Below, one piece after another: positions 52,776 through 61,370 of a DNA stretch of 64,000 bases. The stretch's first letter is position 1. The number at the start of each line of letters is the position of its first letter. The stretch is from Halomonas socia (GTDB lineage: Bacteria; Pseudomonadota; Gammaproteobacteria; Pseudomonadales; Halomonadaceae). The notes under the pieces were generated by a model, which saw nothing but the letters and a program-made list of their open reading frames with translations, searched no databases and was not told the DNA's origin. Where the stretch lies: contig NZ_CP048812.1 in assembly GCF_010977575.1 (NCBI RefSeq), forward strand, positions 3,844,001 to 3,908,000, given 5' to 3'. A program made the position numbers and the translations under genes.

Positions 52776-53184
52776 GTTGTGGGTCATTAAGTCGCTGCTC
52801 GGCAAAGTCGAGCAGCAGCCGATAGCGCTGTTCACGAATGATATCGAGAACGATGCGTTCATCGAGGTTGAGGTAGTCGTGAACCAGCACGTTGCGCAAC
52901 CCGATGATCTTGGGCCATTCGGCCTGGGTGGGGTCCAGCCCCATGCTGCGCAACTTGGCGAAAGATTGCCGGGCGTCGCTGGGCGCGACGACTCCCCGGG
53001 CTTTCAGTGTTTGCTTGGCAATGCCGATACAGGCTTCAGTGAGCAGCTGAAGGTTGCGCTCCGCGGCACGATACACGAGAGGTGGAAGCACTCGATCAGC
53101 CACGAGGAGCTCATGCAGCTGCTGAAGCTCTTCTCGTAGGCGCGCCAAGTGCTCACGCATCGAAGCAACATACTCAGGTTCCAT
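52762..53184 (-). CDS. HepT-like HEPN protein
   Basis: A 140-residue helical protein with GLRNVLVHDYLNLDE near residue 100, again R-x4-H-x-Y. It starts at the ATG 53184 with GGAAGG upstream, 17 bp after the stop of the nucleotidyltransferase gene. The last five codons and the stop lie in a REP element. Third MNT-HEPN pair of the window; likely a ribonuclease toxin controlled by its partner. Confidence 0.83.
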   Translation of the reverse strand: MEPEYVASMREHLARLREELQQLHELLVADRVLPPLVYRAAERNLQLLTEACIGIAKQTLKARGVVAPSDARQSFAKLRSMGLDPTQAEWPKIIGLRNVLVHDYLNLDERIVLDIIREQRYRLLLDFAEQRLNDPQPYRD

Positions 53185-53201
53185 GGCAGCCTTCCGCAGT
53201 G

Positions 53202-53609
53202 TCACGACACGCCGTAGTGGCGTTGGTGATACAGATAATCGAGTTCCCACATCGAGGTGATGCGGTTCTCTTCCCTGGCGAGGCGCAATGGGCAACGCAC
53301 CCAGATCGCACGCCCGGTGCGAATCACCGCCATGGCCAGCGGCAACGGCGCTTGGTTGATATCGACGATGGAGAGCATATCGTCGGGCATCCCTAGCGAA
53401 TCCGCCCATTGCTGTGCCAGCGTTTCCGGCCGCAAGCGGCGCTCGAGCGGCGATTCGACGGGATCGCGGAATGCCACCGCCAGGTCGTAATCGCTGGTTG
53501 CGGTATATGTGCCCTTGGCCCGCGACCCGTATAACCACATCACGTCGAGCTGGGCGTCGGCGGCACCGAGTTCGACGATCTTGGCCAGGACGGGCTCCTG
53601 CTCGCTCAT
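53202..53609 (-). CDS. MntA-like nucleotidyltransferase antitoxin
   Basis: About 135 residues. WLYGSRAKGTYTATSDYDLA has the GSx10DxD site; the C-terminal ~60 residues, with IVDINQAPLPLAMAVIRTGR, form a helical extension typical of the longer MNT antitoxins. The ATG at 53609 has AAGGAG eight bases upstream; an ATG at 53633 is the alternative. Upstream partner of the HEPN gene at 52762. Confidence 0.82.
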   Translation of the reverse strand: MSEQEPVLAKIVELGAADAQLDVMWLYGSRAKGTYTATSDYDLAVAFRDPVESPLERRLRPETLAQQWADSLGMPDDMLSIVDINQAPLPLAMAVIRTGRAIWVRCPLRLAREENRITSMWELDYLYHQRHYGVS

Positions 53610-53646
53610 CGCGCCACTCTCCTTCTCTGCCATTGCACCGAGCTTA

Positions 53647-53821
53647 TCATGGGCTTGGCCAGTCACGCTCACTCCCGAGCAGGAGGAGGTGCCGATCACG
53701 GTTCTCAAATTCCTTCGCCTCGGCCTGGATGATCTCCCCTCCATGGCGTGTGAACTCCTGAACCCAGAGCGGGATTCAGTAACGCAGGCAGCAGGGTTTA
53801 AAAGAACCAGAAACATTTCAT
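53647..53821. other. Gene-poor junction with possible coding debris
   Basis: On the minus strand 53647-53775 is open without any start codon and reads FTRHGGEIIQAEAKEFENRD before a stop, which looks like real protein and may be a gene fragment. From about 53780 the base composition changes to AT-rich, marking the left edge of the Mob-like gene's segment. TGCCAACCATGTTGGCA (53823-53839) is a small hairpin. Confidence 0.3.
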
Positions 53822-53968
53822 ATGCCAACCATGTTGGCAGGCTCGGATTCCGTGATCGAAAAATTTCACTACAAGCCTAAATTTATCGATTCCGTGGCCG
53901 ACATTATCAATAGAATGAAGGTTAATGGACACACTGAGACCATACATGAAGAAATCATCAAAGCCTAG
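53822..53968 (+). CDS. Small hypothetical protein upstream of the Mob-like gene
   Basis: A 48-residue frame beginning MPTMLAGSDSVIEKFHYKPK and ending NGHTETIHEEIIKA. It shares the AT-rich composition of the next gene and overlaps its start. No strong ribosome site is seen. It could be a small partner or regulator of the relaxase-like protein, or the tail of a lost gene, since the frame is open and protein-like for a few codons upstream. Confidence 0.42.
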   Translation: MPTMLAGSDSVIEKFHYKPKFIDSVADIINRMKVNGHTETIHEEIIKA

Positions 53969-55373
53969 CAGCGCTTCAGAAGCCATCAGATCCTATCAAG
54001 TACTTGGCATTTCCCATCACAAAAACTTACAGAGTATAAGAAATTCTGGCATGCATCAATATCGCGAACAGCATACACCTAATGCAGATCCCGCCCGGAG
54101 CCATCTAAACTATGATTTAACCGAAACAAACTCATCTGACAGCCTTGTAAGAAATATTGAAAAAAGGCTCGAAATGGTCCTAGTAAAGAAGAATTCCATA
54201 CTTGCGACAGAACTCTTAATATCCGCTTCTCACGAAGCTTTTATTGAGAATGGGGGGTATCTGGAACACCAAAAATTTTTCCATGATTCTTTAAATTGGG
54301 CAAAGGAAAAATTTGGACGTGAAAATATAATAATGGCTAATGTCCAGCTTGATGAAGCCACTCCACACTTAGTGATTTTCATTACACCTGTAATTTTTCG
54401 CGAAGGAAAAAGCATTCATAAGCAACACACACAGGGCACATCCAAAAAACAGGTAGAAGCAAAGATAAAACCGAAATACACTTTAAGCGCAAAGACATTA
54501 ACTAACGGTAGGGCAAACTATATTAGCATGCATGACGGACTGTATGATAGCGTCAGCAAGCTCCACAAACTAGAAAGGGGGATATACGGTAGCAAAGCAA
54601 GCCACAAGAAAATAAGTCATTTTTATCAAATGCTTGACAAGGTATTTGTGCGAGGCAACTTGGAGTTGGCTGTAGCCGATGTAACCGGTAAAAAAGGTAT
54701 TTTCTCAAAAGAAAGTATGGCTCATAAAACCGATAGAATAAACACAATGATTGCCGAACACTACGCACCTCATTTGGCACGCTCGCTTGATCATACTCTG
54801 ATTAAAGAAAGGTTGACAGCATTAGAGGCTACACTAAAAGAGAAAAATGCGATCATTAAAAACCTTGAGCTCGTTTTAATAGAAACAAAAAAATTACACG
54901 AGGAGCAAATAGAGAAAATCATCAAAAATAACTTAAAAAATGAACACCAGTCATTAACAAAAATTATGCAGAAAAAAAGCGATACGATCGAAGACAGCGT
55001 CGGCAGTGGAGCCAACTTACACAAATCAGGAGAAAGTAATATAAAAGCACGAGAAGAAAAAATAAAAGCACTCAAAAAAATGTCCGTGGAAGACATCTTG
55101 GCGCAGCCTGAGGACTGGATAGTAAAGACATTAAATGAGTGGATTATTCCCTACCAAGAATTAACAGATCTCTTAATGGAAATAGATGACACGAGCTGGT
55201 TTGATCATCAGGGCAACCTTACTGAATTGGGCTATCAGAAGAAATATGGAGCTGAAACAGCCGCTGAGTCAAATAACGTTGATTCCAGAGAGAGAGTTGA
55301 TGAAAAAAACACCAGCGGGGGTTATGACGACGTCTATGCTGATGTAAAAAACATAAAAATTATTGGGCGTTGA
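53925..55373 (+). CDS. Orphan Mob_Pre (MobV-type) relaxase-like protein
   Basis: A 482-residue protein. MHQYREQHTPNADPARSHLN (residues ~43-62) is the first Mob_Pre block, VQLDEATPHLVIFITPV (~141-157) is the third block, and residues ~300-380 form a long lysine-rich coiled coil typical of the C-terminal half. In active MobV relaxases the third block reads H-x-D-E-x3-H-x-H; here the first and last histidines are Q and V. The gene is strongly AT-rich against its surroundings and no replication or transfer gene is near, so it came in by transfer. It may be an inactive relic or have a different role. Start 53925 (GAAGG upstream) or 53946. Confidence 0.72.
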   Translation: MDTLRPYMKKSSKPSSASEAIRSYQVLGISHHKNLQSIRNSGMHQYREQHTPNADPARSHLNYDLTETNSSDSLVRNIEKRLEMVLVKKNSILATELLISASHEAFIENGGYLEHQKFFHDSLNWAKEKFGRENIIMANVQLDEATPHLVIFITPVIFREGKSIHKQHTQGTSKKQVEAKIKPKYTLSAKTLTNGRANYISMHDGLYDSVSKLHKLERGIYGSKASHKKISHFYQMLDKVFVRGNLELAVADVTGKKGIFSKESMAHKTDRINTMIAEHYAPHLARSLDHTLIKERLTALEATLKEKNAIIKNLELVLIETKKLHEEQIEKIIKNNLKNEHQSLTKIMQKKSDTIEDSVGSGANLHKSGESNIKAREEKIKALKKMSVEDILAQPEDWIVKTLNEWIIPYQELTDLLMEIDDTSWFDHQGNLTELGYQKKYGAETAAESNNVDSRERVDEKNTSGGYDDVYADVKNIKIIGR

Positions 55374-55550
55374 TCAACTATGCTTGACCATGCGAAGCTA
55401 GCCGCCCATTCTTTTGAGTATTCATCCGGGCCTCCTGACACTGAGAGTGCCCAGTCTCACCGGAAACAACGTGCGCAAAAAAGTTTGTAGCTGCGGGATC
55501 GAAATTGTTGATTTTAAGGCAGAGTAGCTGAGGTAAAAAAGTGCCGTCAA

Positions 55551-56300
55551 TCACGTTGCGGGGTTCATGGAAGCGCACTCCTCCTGCTCGTAGTGTACCG
55601 CCAGCAGCCCCGGTCGCGCGCCTAGCTGAGCGTGGATCTCGCCCTGCTGGCCCACGACCAGGCTATCGCCCGGGAAGTCGAGGTCACCGTCCTGGCCGAG
55701 ATAGTTGGCATAGGCGATCGAGAGACCGTTATCCAGTGCCCGGGCGCGCACCTTGACGCCGGGCACCAGGGTGTAGGGCCGCATGTTGGCCGTGGGGACG
55801 AGTAGCCACTCGGCGCCCGCTGCGGCGTACGCTGCGATGAGCTGCGGGTCTTCGACATCGAAGCAGATCGCCAGGCCGGTACGCCCCAGGGGCGTGTCGA
55901 CGAGCGTGAGCCCTGGCCCGGCCACAAAGGCGGCTTCCTCATCCTCGCCGAAGGGCCGGCACTTATGGTGAGTGGCCTGCTGCACACCATTGGCATCGAT
56001 GCACACGGCGCTGTTGCGATAGCCGTCGGCATGCTGGGTGACGACACCGATCATGGCCCAGGCGCGATGTGCCTGGCAGCGGCGCTGAATCTCCTCCAGC
56101 AGCGGCTGGTCTTGCCGGCAGGCGGCGGCGGGGTCGAGAACGCTGGCCACATAGCCGCTCAGGAACAGCTCGGGAAACACCACCAGCTTATGCGCGGCCA
56201 CGGCGGGATAGGCCAGTGCCTGCTCAATCCATTCGAGACGCTCGACGAAGGCCAGCCCCGTGGGGGGCTGGCAGAGTAGTAAGGTGGTGGATGCCGGCAT
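55551..56300 (-). CDS. Carbon-nitrogen hydrolase (nitrilase superfamily amidase)
   Basis: A 249-residue enzyme with the Glu-Lys-Cys triad in VVFPELFLSGY, THHKCRPFGEDE and GLAICFDVEDPQ, and the following NYLGQDGDLDFPGDSLVV as in aliphatic and omega-amidases. The ATG at 56300 has AGGGGAGTGAGC upstream and is preferred to a start at 56330. It starts 33 bp downstream of the agmatinase-family gene on the same strand. It may release ammonia from an amide or carbamoyl product made by the ureohydrolase pathway; the substrate is unknown. Confidence 0.86.
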   Translation of the reverse strand: MPASTTLLLCQPPTGLAFVERLEWIEQALAYPAVAAHKLVVFPELFLSGYVASVLDPAAACRQDQPLLEEIQRRCQAHRAWAMIGVVTQHADGYRNSAVCIDANGVQQATHHKCRPFGEDEEAAFVAGPGLTLVDTPLGRTGLAICFDVEDPQLIAAYAAAGAEWLLVPTANMRPYTLVPGVKVRARALDNGLSIAYANYLGQDGDLDFPGDSLVVGQQGEIHAQLGARPGLLAVHYEQEECASMNPAT

Positions 56301-56333
56301 GCTCACTCCCCTCGCCAACTTGTCGTACAACGC

Positions 56334-57305
56334 CTAACGACGCGCCTGGGCAATCGCACCGAGGGTTTCCAGGGTCAGGCATACGGCCAGGCGCGAGGTG
56401 ATGGCGTCGTGATCGTAGGACGGCGATACCTCCATTAGGTCGAAGCCCTTGAGCCCACCGCCCGCTCGTCCCAGCTCGCGCACCAGCGCGATGGCCTCGC
56501 GGGATGTCAGTCCGCCCACCGCCGGCACCCCGGTGCCGGGCGCAGCGCCGGCATCGATGCTGTCGATGTCGAAGGTCATGTAGACGCCATCGGTGCCCGC
56601 CTCGACGATGGAGCACGCCTTGCGGGCTGCGGCGACAATGCCGGTGTCGATGATCTCTTCGAGGTGGATGACGGTAATGCCGTGCCGGTTGGCGTAGTCC
56701 TCTTCCACCCGCGGATTCATCCAGCCGTTGATGCCCATGATGACGATCTTGCGCGGATCGAAGCCGGCGTCGACGGCACGCGTGATGGGGCAGCAGTGGC
56801 TGAGGGTTTCGCCGCCCAGGTCTTCGGCAGTGTCGAAGTGGCTATCGACCAGAATCAGCCCTGGATTACGGTGGTACCGGGCGAAGGCGCGCACGTTGGG
56901 AATGGTCACCGAGTGGTCACCGCCGAAGACCACCGGCAGAATGCCGTGGCGGTACATGATATCCAGCGTGGGCTCGAATTTCTCGAAGGTCTTTTGCGCC
57001 GAGCCCGGAATGACCAGCGCATCGCCACAGTCGATCAATGAGAAACTATCCTGCAGGTCTATCCCGAGGCTGGCATTGTAGGAAGAGAACTGTTCACTTG
57101 CCTCACGAATGGCCTTGGGGCCGTGATTGGTGCCGGTTCGGCTGATGCACATGCCGTCGAACGGGACTCCCATGAAGGCCACACTGCCGGCATGGGCCGC
57201 CAGCGCTTCCTCACTGGGCACGACCCGGCGCGCGTTGAGAAACGCGCCGGGAAAGCCGCCTGAATGCAAGTATCCTTCGAATTGATCGAACTTGGCTTCG
57301 CTCAT
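56334..57305 (-). CDS. Agmatinase-family ureohydrolase
   Basis: A 323-residue manganese (or nickel) ureohydrolase that splits a guanidino group to an amine plus urea. Metal sites are FGGDHSVTIPN, LVDSHFDTAED (D-x-H-x-D variant) and MTFDIDSIDAGAAPGTG (D-x-D), followed by VPAVGGLTSREAI. The order is normal but DSHFDTAEDLGGE differs from the DAHTD of classical agmatinases, so guanidinobutyrate, guanidinopropionate or guanidine itself are alternatives. The ATG at 57305 has AGGAG eight bases upstream. It is divergent from the small protein and NCS1 permease genes. Confidence 0.87.
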   Translation of the reverse strand: MSEAKFDQFEGYLHSGGFPGAFLNARRVVPSEEALAAHAGSVAFMGVPFDGMCISRTGTNHGPKAIREASEQFSSYNASLGIDLQDSFSLIDCGDALVIPGSAQKTFEKFEPTLDIMYRHGILPVVFGGDHSVTIPNVRAFARYHRNPGLILVDSHFDTAEDLGGETLSHCCPITRAVDAGFDPRKIVIMGINGWMNPRVEEDYANRHGITVIHLEEIIDTGIVAAARKACSIVEAGTDGVYMTFDIDSIDAGAAPGTGVPAVGGLTSREAIALVRELGRAGGGLKGFDLMEVSPSYDHDAITSRLAVCLTLETLGAIAQARR

Positions 57306-57501
57306 TGATGTGCTCCTCATACCCTCGACCTGGCGCAGCGGCCACGTCGAGAAGTCGATTGTCGTTGGTACTTTGAAGCTAGCCTTTTCGATGTATGGCG
57401 TCAGCATGACCGTAGTCACATTGTGGGCCGTGGGTGGCCATGCTAGTTATTTATTCATGATCGGCCACGTCCGTCACATCAACCACAACAAGGACATCCG
57501 C

Positions 57502-57648
57502 ATGAGCGACTCACCCTCCAAGCCCAGTTTCCAGACCGAGCAGGTGGATAACCGCCACCACCCCGTGACACGAAAGGATCATATCCTGCTGTTTATCATA
57601 GGCGGCACTTTTTTGCTGCTTACCTACCTGCTCTCGGCACTCATTTAG
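57502..57648 (+). CDS. Small single-helix membrane protein next to the NCS1 permease
   Basis: A 48-residue protein: a polar N-terminal half (SKPSFQTEQVDNRHHPVTRK) and one hydrophobic helix (HILLFIIGGTFLLLTYLLSA). AAGGA lies seven bases before the ATG. It is first in the plus-strand operon, 75 bp before the permease, and may be an accessory subunit of it; no family recognised. Confidence 0.65.
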   Translation: MSDSPSKPSFQTEQVDNRHHPVTRKDHILLFIIGGTFLLLTYLLSALI

Positions 57649-57723
57649 TGATGTAGCAAGCCGACATAACAATATATCAACGTGCACCATTACGGCCGCA
57701 CTGCGGTTACATGAGGTCAACGC

Positions 57724-59073
57724 ATGGACAAGATCAACTCGCCTATTCCCCTCAGTCAGCGCGACGCCAACTTTCTGCCACTGTTGTGGCTATGGGCAAG
57801 CGGCAATGTGCTGCTGGCCTCCTTTCTGGTCGGGAGTTATTATGCCTTCGACCTGGGGGTAGCCGGCACGATATGGATATCGATTACCGCCAACGCCTTT
57901 GCCTATATCATTTGCGCACTTTCCTGCCAGAAATCGGCGCGCTATGGACTGGATGAGGTCGTGGCACTGCGCCCGACCTTCGGCATGAAGGGCGCCTCGA
58001 TTGGCGGCATCATCATCTTCCTGATTACCTGTGGCTGGGTCGGCATTCTGTCGTCGATGACCGGTTCGGCCGCCACCATGATCATGAGCGACCACCTGGG
58101 TGTCGCCGGCTTTAGCGGTGACTATGGCGTGTATGCCTTGTCGATCGGTATCGTGATTCCCTTGCTGCTGATCGCGATCAAGCCCAGCGTGGGGTTCAAG
58201 TTATTCAGCGTAGCGGCGCCGATCATGATCCTGTTCGCGCTCTACATGCTGTGGCGCATCCTGACCACCAATCGCGTTGAGCTGGGCGGTATCGAGCAAG
58301 GTGCCTCGCTGTTCGGGGCCAGCCTGGCGATAGAGCTGTGTTTCGCCTATGCCATTGCGTGGCTTCCCTACCTGGGCGCCTGGTCTCGCTTTGCCACCTC
58401 AGAGCGCTCGGCCTACTGGGCCGCGTTTTTGGGGCTGGCCGTGGTGGGCACGCTGTTCGCTATCGTCGGCGGCCTGGCCACTCTGATCACCGGCGAGCTC
58501 GACCCGGTGGTGTGGTCGACACAGCTGGGGCTGGGCATCTCCTCGCTGATGATAGTGATTCTGGGTACCATCACCAGCGTTGCCCTGCTGGTCTATTCGG
58601 CGTCTTCCGCGATCGTCTCGATCACCCGCAACATCAGTTTTCGCATGGCCTGCCTGATCGTTGCGGTGCCCTCCTCGGTACTGGTGTTCAGCACATCGCT
58701 GCAGGACCTATTCGACTTCATCATGCTGTTCGTCGGCCTGATCGTGGGGACCTACTGGGCGGTGGCGATGTGCGATTACTTCCTGGTGCGCCAGCAGCAT
58801 ATCGATGTCGCGGCCTGCTACGATGAGAACGGCCCCTATCGCTACCGCAATGGCTGGCACCCCCAGGCGTTCGTGGCCATGGCGGCCGGCTGCGTGGTGT
58901 GGCTGTTCCTCGGCGGCTGGATGAGTGGCGCTGGCTGGATCAGCTTCACGCTGGGCGAGACTCTGTTCAGCTATCTGACCGCGTCGCTGCCGGCCATGCT
59001 GGTCTCCGCCGGTGTCTACTTACTGCTGGCAAGGCACCAGCATGCCCGCGTTCCGCAGGCGTCGCGTACGTAA
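57724..59073 (+). CDS. NCS1-family nucleobase/cation symporter
   Basis: A 449-residue permease with about 12 helices. The first repeat has NVLLASFLVGSYYAFDLGVA; the middle has AWLPYLGAWSRFATSERSAY and the later QDLFDFIMLFVGLIVGTYWA segment of the APC/LeuT fold; YRYRNGWHPQAFVAMAAGC near residue 380 is the typical RYxxGWN-like NCS1 element. The family imports cytosine, purines, hydantoin, allantoin or thiamine. Beside an agmatinase-type enzyme it may import a guanidino or ureido compound; that is inference. A terminator follows. Confidence 0.88.
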   Translation: MDKINSPIPLSQRDANFLPLLWLWASGNVLLASFLVGSYYAFDLGVAGTIWISITANAFAYIICALSCQKSARYGLDEVVALRPTFGMKGASIGGIIIFLITCGWVGILSSMTGSAATMIMSDHLGVAGFSGDYGVYALSIGIVIPLLLIAIKPSVGFKLFSVAAPIMILFALYMLWRILTTNRVELGGIEQGASLFGASLAIELCFAYAIAWLPYLGAWSRFATSERSAYWAAFLGLAVVGTLFAIVGGLATLITGELDPVVWSTQLGLGISSLMIVILGTITSVALLVYSASSAIVSITRNISFRMACLIVAVPSSVLVFSTSLQDLFDFIMLFVGLIVGTYWAVAMCDYFLVRQQHIDVAACYDENGPYRYRNGWHPQAFVAMAAGCVVWLFLGGWMSGAGWISFTLGETLFSYLTASLPAMLVSAGVYLLLARHQHARVPQASRT

Positions 59074-59092
59074 TAGGTTTTTCACTTGCCAG

Positions 59093-59124
59093 GCCGGTGC
59101 GCTCGGCAGCGCATCGGCTTTCTT
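59093..59124 (+). terminator. Intrinsic terminator after the NCS1 gene
   Basis: GCCGGTGCGC (59093-59102), loop TCGGCA, GCGCATCGGC (59109-59118), then TTTCTT. A 10-bp stem with one mismatch (G against A partner change), placed between two convergent genes. Confidence 0.7.
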
Positions 59125-59129
59125 ATTGC

Positions 59130-60164
59130 TCAGATATCGACGCCGACGATGTTCTTCAATACCAGGTTGAACAGCTCACGCTCGGAGGTAATGTCCAGCT
59201 TGTTGTAGATCGAGTACTTGTGGTTCTTGACCGTGCCGCTGGAGATATTCCGCTTTTTGGCAATCAATGAATTGGGGTAGCCGAGCAGCGAGAGAAAGAC
59301 CACATCGCGCTCACGATCCGATAGCGAGTACTGCGCCAGGGCGCGATGAATGATGACCTGATAGTGCTCGACGCTGATGCTGTTGGTGGGCCGGATACGC
59401 TGCTGCAGATAGCGCTCTCCATCCAGCGCGACGAGACATGTGGTGAGTACGGCTTCGCTCTCCAGTATCGCTTCCTGGTAGCCGAGACTCCGCCGCACGG
59501 CTAGCGCCTCCTGTTCGACCCGCGATTTGTCGTCGTCGCCGAGGGAGACGAACTCGGCATGCCAGCGCGACGACTCGATGATCCGCTCGCTATCCAGGTG
59601 CAGAATGCGCTCTATCTGCGTGGAGGCGCCGGGCCGATCCTTGAGCTTGCGGAGAAATGCCAGCGCAAAGTGCTTCGCGGCCAGGGCCTTGACAACGGGC
59701 AGTTCGGATTTTGCCAGTTGAATTTCCTGCACCGAGAATTGCGCATCCGGCCTGTCGAGACAGAACGCCAGCATGCTGGCGTCTGGCATCATGATCAGCC
59801 ACGCCAATTCGTCGCTGATGCGGGCTTGCTTGAACACCTCTTCCTGATAGCGAATCTTGTCGCTGTCGATCTCGAAGCTCTCGTTGAAGCTGTAAACGCC
59901 GGCGGAGAAGTTGTGCCGGGTGACGTTGTTCAGCGGGTCGAGCACGTAGAGGCCGCTGAGATAGAGCTCCTGAACGCGCTCATCGAGCACCTGGTTGACC
60001 AACATCTCGGGACGCGCGCTCTTGTGGTAGCACAGCGCCAGGCCCTTGAGGTCACCAAACAGCCCGGCGAGATAGGTGAGCATGGCGTGATGAAACGTCG
60101 ACTCGCCGAGCGAATCGATCACACTGGCCAACCTGTCTTGTGCAGCAAGCGGCTCATCGGTCAT
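59130..60164 (-). CDS. LuxR-family transcriptional regulator
   Basis: A 344-residue regulator. The C-terminal LuxR helix-turn-helix is LSDRERDVVFLSLLGYPNSL and SSGTVKNHKYSIYNKLDITS (residues ~278-330). The long N-terminal part (~270 residues) has no recognised acyl-homoserine lactone domain and no phosphoacceptor; it is probably a ligand-sensing region. Convergent with the NCS1 gene, it is the likely regulator of the guanidino/amide cassette. A REP element lies upstream of its start. Confidence 0.85.
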   Translation of the reverse strand: MTDEPLAAQDRLASVIDSLGESTFHHAMLTYLAGLFGDLKGLALCYHKSARPEMLVNQVLDERVQELYLSGLYVLDPLNNVTRHNFSAGVYSFNESFEIDSDKIRYQEEVFKQARISDELAWLIMMPDASMLAFCLDRPDAQFSVQEIQLAKSELPVVKALAAKHFALAFLRKLKDRPGASTQIERILHLDSERIIESSRWHAEFVSLGDDDKSRVEQEALAVRRSLGYQEAILESEAVLTTCLVALDGERYLQQRIRPTNSISVEHYQVIIHRALAQYSLSDRERDVVFLSLLGYPNSLIAKKRNISSGTVKNHKYSIYNKLDITSERELFNLVLKNIVGVDI

Positions 60165-60214
60165 GTCAGTGACTCCGTTACACCACGCTTACCGACACGA
60201 TATCATAGACGCTG

Positions 60215-60310
60215 CCAGGGCCGACGTGGCGGCGACCTCATTCGCAATGGGGTTGGCCTACCCGGGCAGCGCTGCACGCAGCATCGTGACTGACGTCACT
60301 TATATGGACC
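60215..60310. repeat. REP element upstream of the LuxR gene
   Basis: GCGACCTCATTCGCAATGGG then CCGGGCAGCGCTGCACGCAG and ATCGTGACTGACGTCA, a rearranged pair of family arms lacking the TCCCACA tail. It lies between luxR and the truncated IS110 element. From 60311 to 60563 I see no gene; it is probably the IS110 3' flank. Confidence 0.6.
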
Positions 60311-60563
60311 CGTCCCGTTGTGCAAGCCCGATTCGCCATGGCGGGGGTGAGACTGCACGCTTACTATCCGGCCTGTTCGCGGCACTCATCGGTGCCTGGC
60401 CATGATGGGGTGCGCGCTCTCCGCCCTGATCTCCTACGCGGCCTCAATATGGGCCATACGAATTCACAGAGTGGCGGAGAGCCGGTCTTACCTGTCGTGC
60501 CATCAACGCTCGTGCCTGCGCAACCTCCGGGAACGTAGTGTGTTGCCGTTGCCACTCCTTGCG

Positions 60564-61370
60564 TCACGGGGTGGCCGTATAAACCGTGTCGCGTGCCATC
60601 ACTGCCCAGCAGATCCGGCCCAGCCTGTTGGCCAAGGCAACTGTGGCCTTGGCCGCCCCGCGCCGTGCTGCCAAGGTGCAAGCCCAGCGTGCCAGCCGAT
60701 CCGGCTGCTGTTGGCGCTGAAAGGCACGCAACGCCGCTCGGGCACCGTGTACGAGCTGCCGACGCACCTCGACGTTACCGCGCTTGGAGATGCTCATCAG
60801 CCGCTCCTTGCCGCCGCTCGAGTGCTGCCGTGGTACCAGGCCAATCGAGGCGCTGAAACAGCGGCCATTGGTGAATCGCCCGGGGTCACCAATGTGGCTA
60901 GCCAGCAGTGTGGCATTCACCGGCCCGATACCGGGCACGCTCATCAGGCGCTGACACACCGGGGTGGTCTTGGCCAACCGCGCCAGGCGCTGATCGTAGG
61001 CGCGGATGCGCGCATCCAGTGCCAGCCACTGATCCAGCACCACGAAGAGATCGTCGCCCAGCGTTGCCCGATGCTCGTCGAGCAACCGCCGCACCTCACC
61101 CTGGCGGAACACCGTGTGGCCCTTTGCCACACTGATGCCCATTTCGGCAAGCAGGCCATGCAGCTCATTGCCCAGCGCCGTGCGGGTGGCAATCGTCCGG
61201 GACCGCACGCGATGCATGGCTTGCAGCGCCTGCTGTTCAAGCGTCTTGGGCGCCACCCGTGGCGTGGCCGCGCGAGCCGCTGCTTCAGTGATCGCGCGGG
61301 CATCCTTGGCATCGTTCTTGTGGCCCAGCACAAAGGGCTTCACGTATTGGGGAGGAATCAACTGCGCCTA
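60564..61370 (-). pseudogene. IS110-family transposase, N-terminus missing
   Basis: About 268 residues of an IS110 transposase. LIPPQYVKPFVLGHKNDAKD follows the usual first ~90 residues, which are absent; the C-terminal Tnp_IS116 domain is complete: RLMSVPGIGPVNATLLASHI, the FSASIGLVPRQHSSGGKER segment with the catalytic serine, and RRQLVHGARAAL. The missing N-terminus carries most of the DEDD metal residues, so the protein is inactive. The break is joined directly to a metallo-beta-lactamase gene fragment at about 61370. Confidence 0.85.

Noticed and set aside
53642-53924. oriT for the Mob-like gene
   Set aside because: Only one short hairpin is present and no nick-site consensus is recognisable.
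57403-57444. AGCATGACC / GGCCATGCT inverted repeat in the agmatinase-small protein intergenic region
   Set aside because: Imperfect, 24 bp apart and without a second copy; could be chance.
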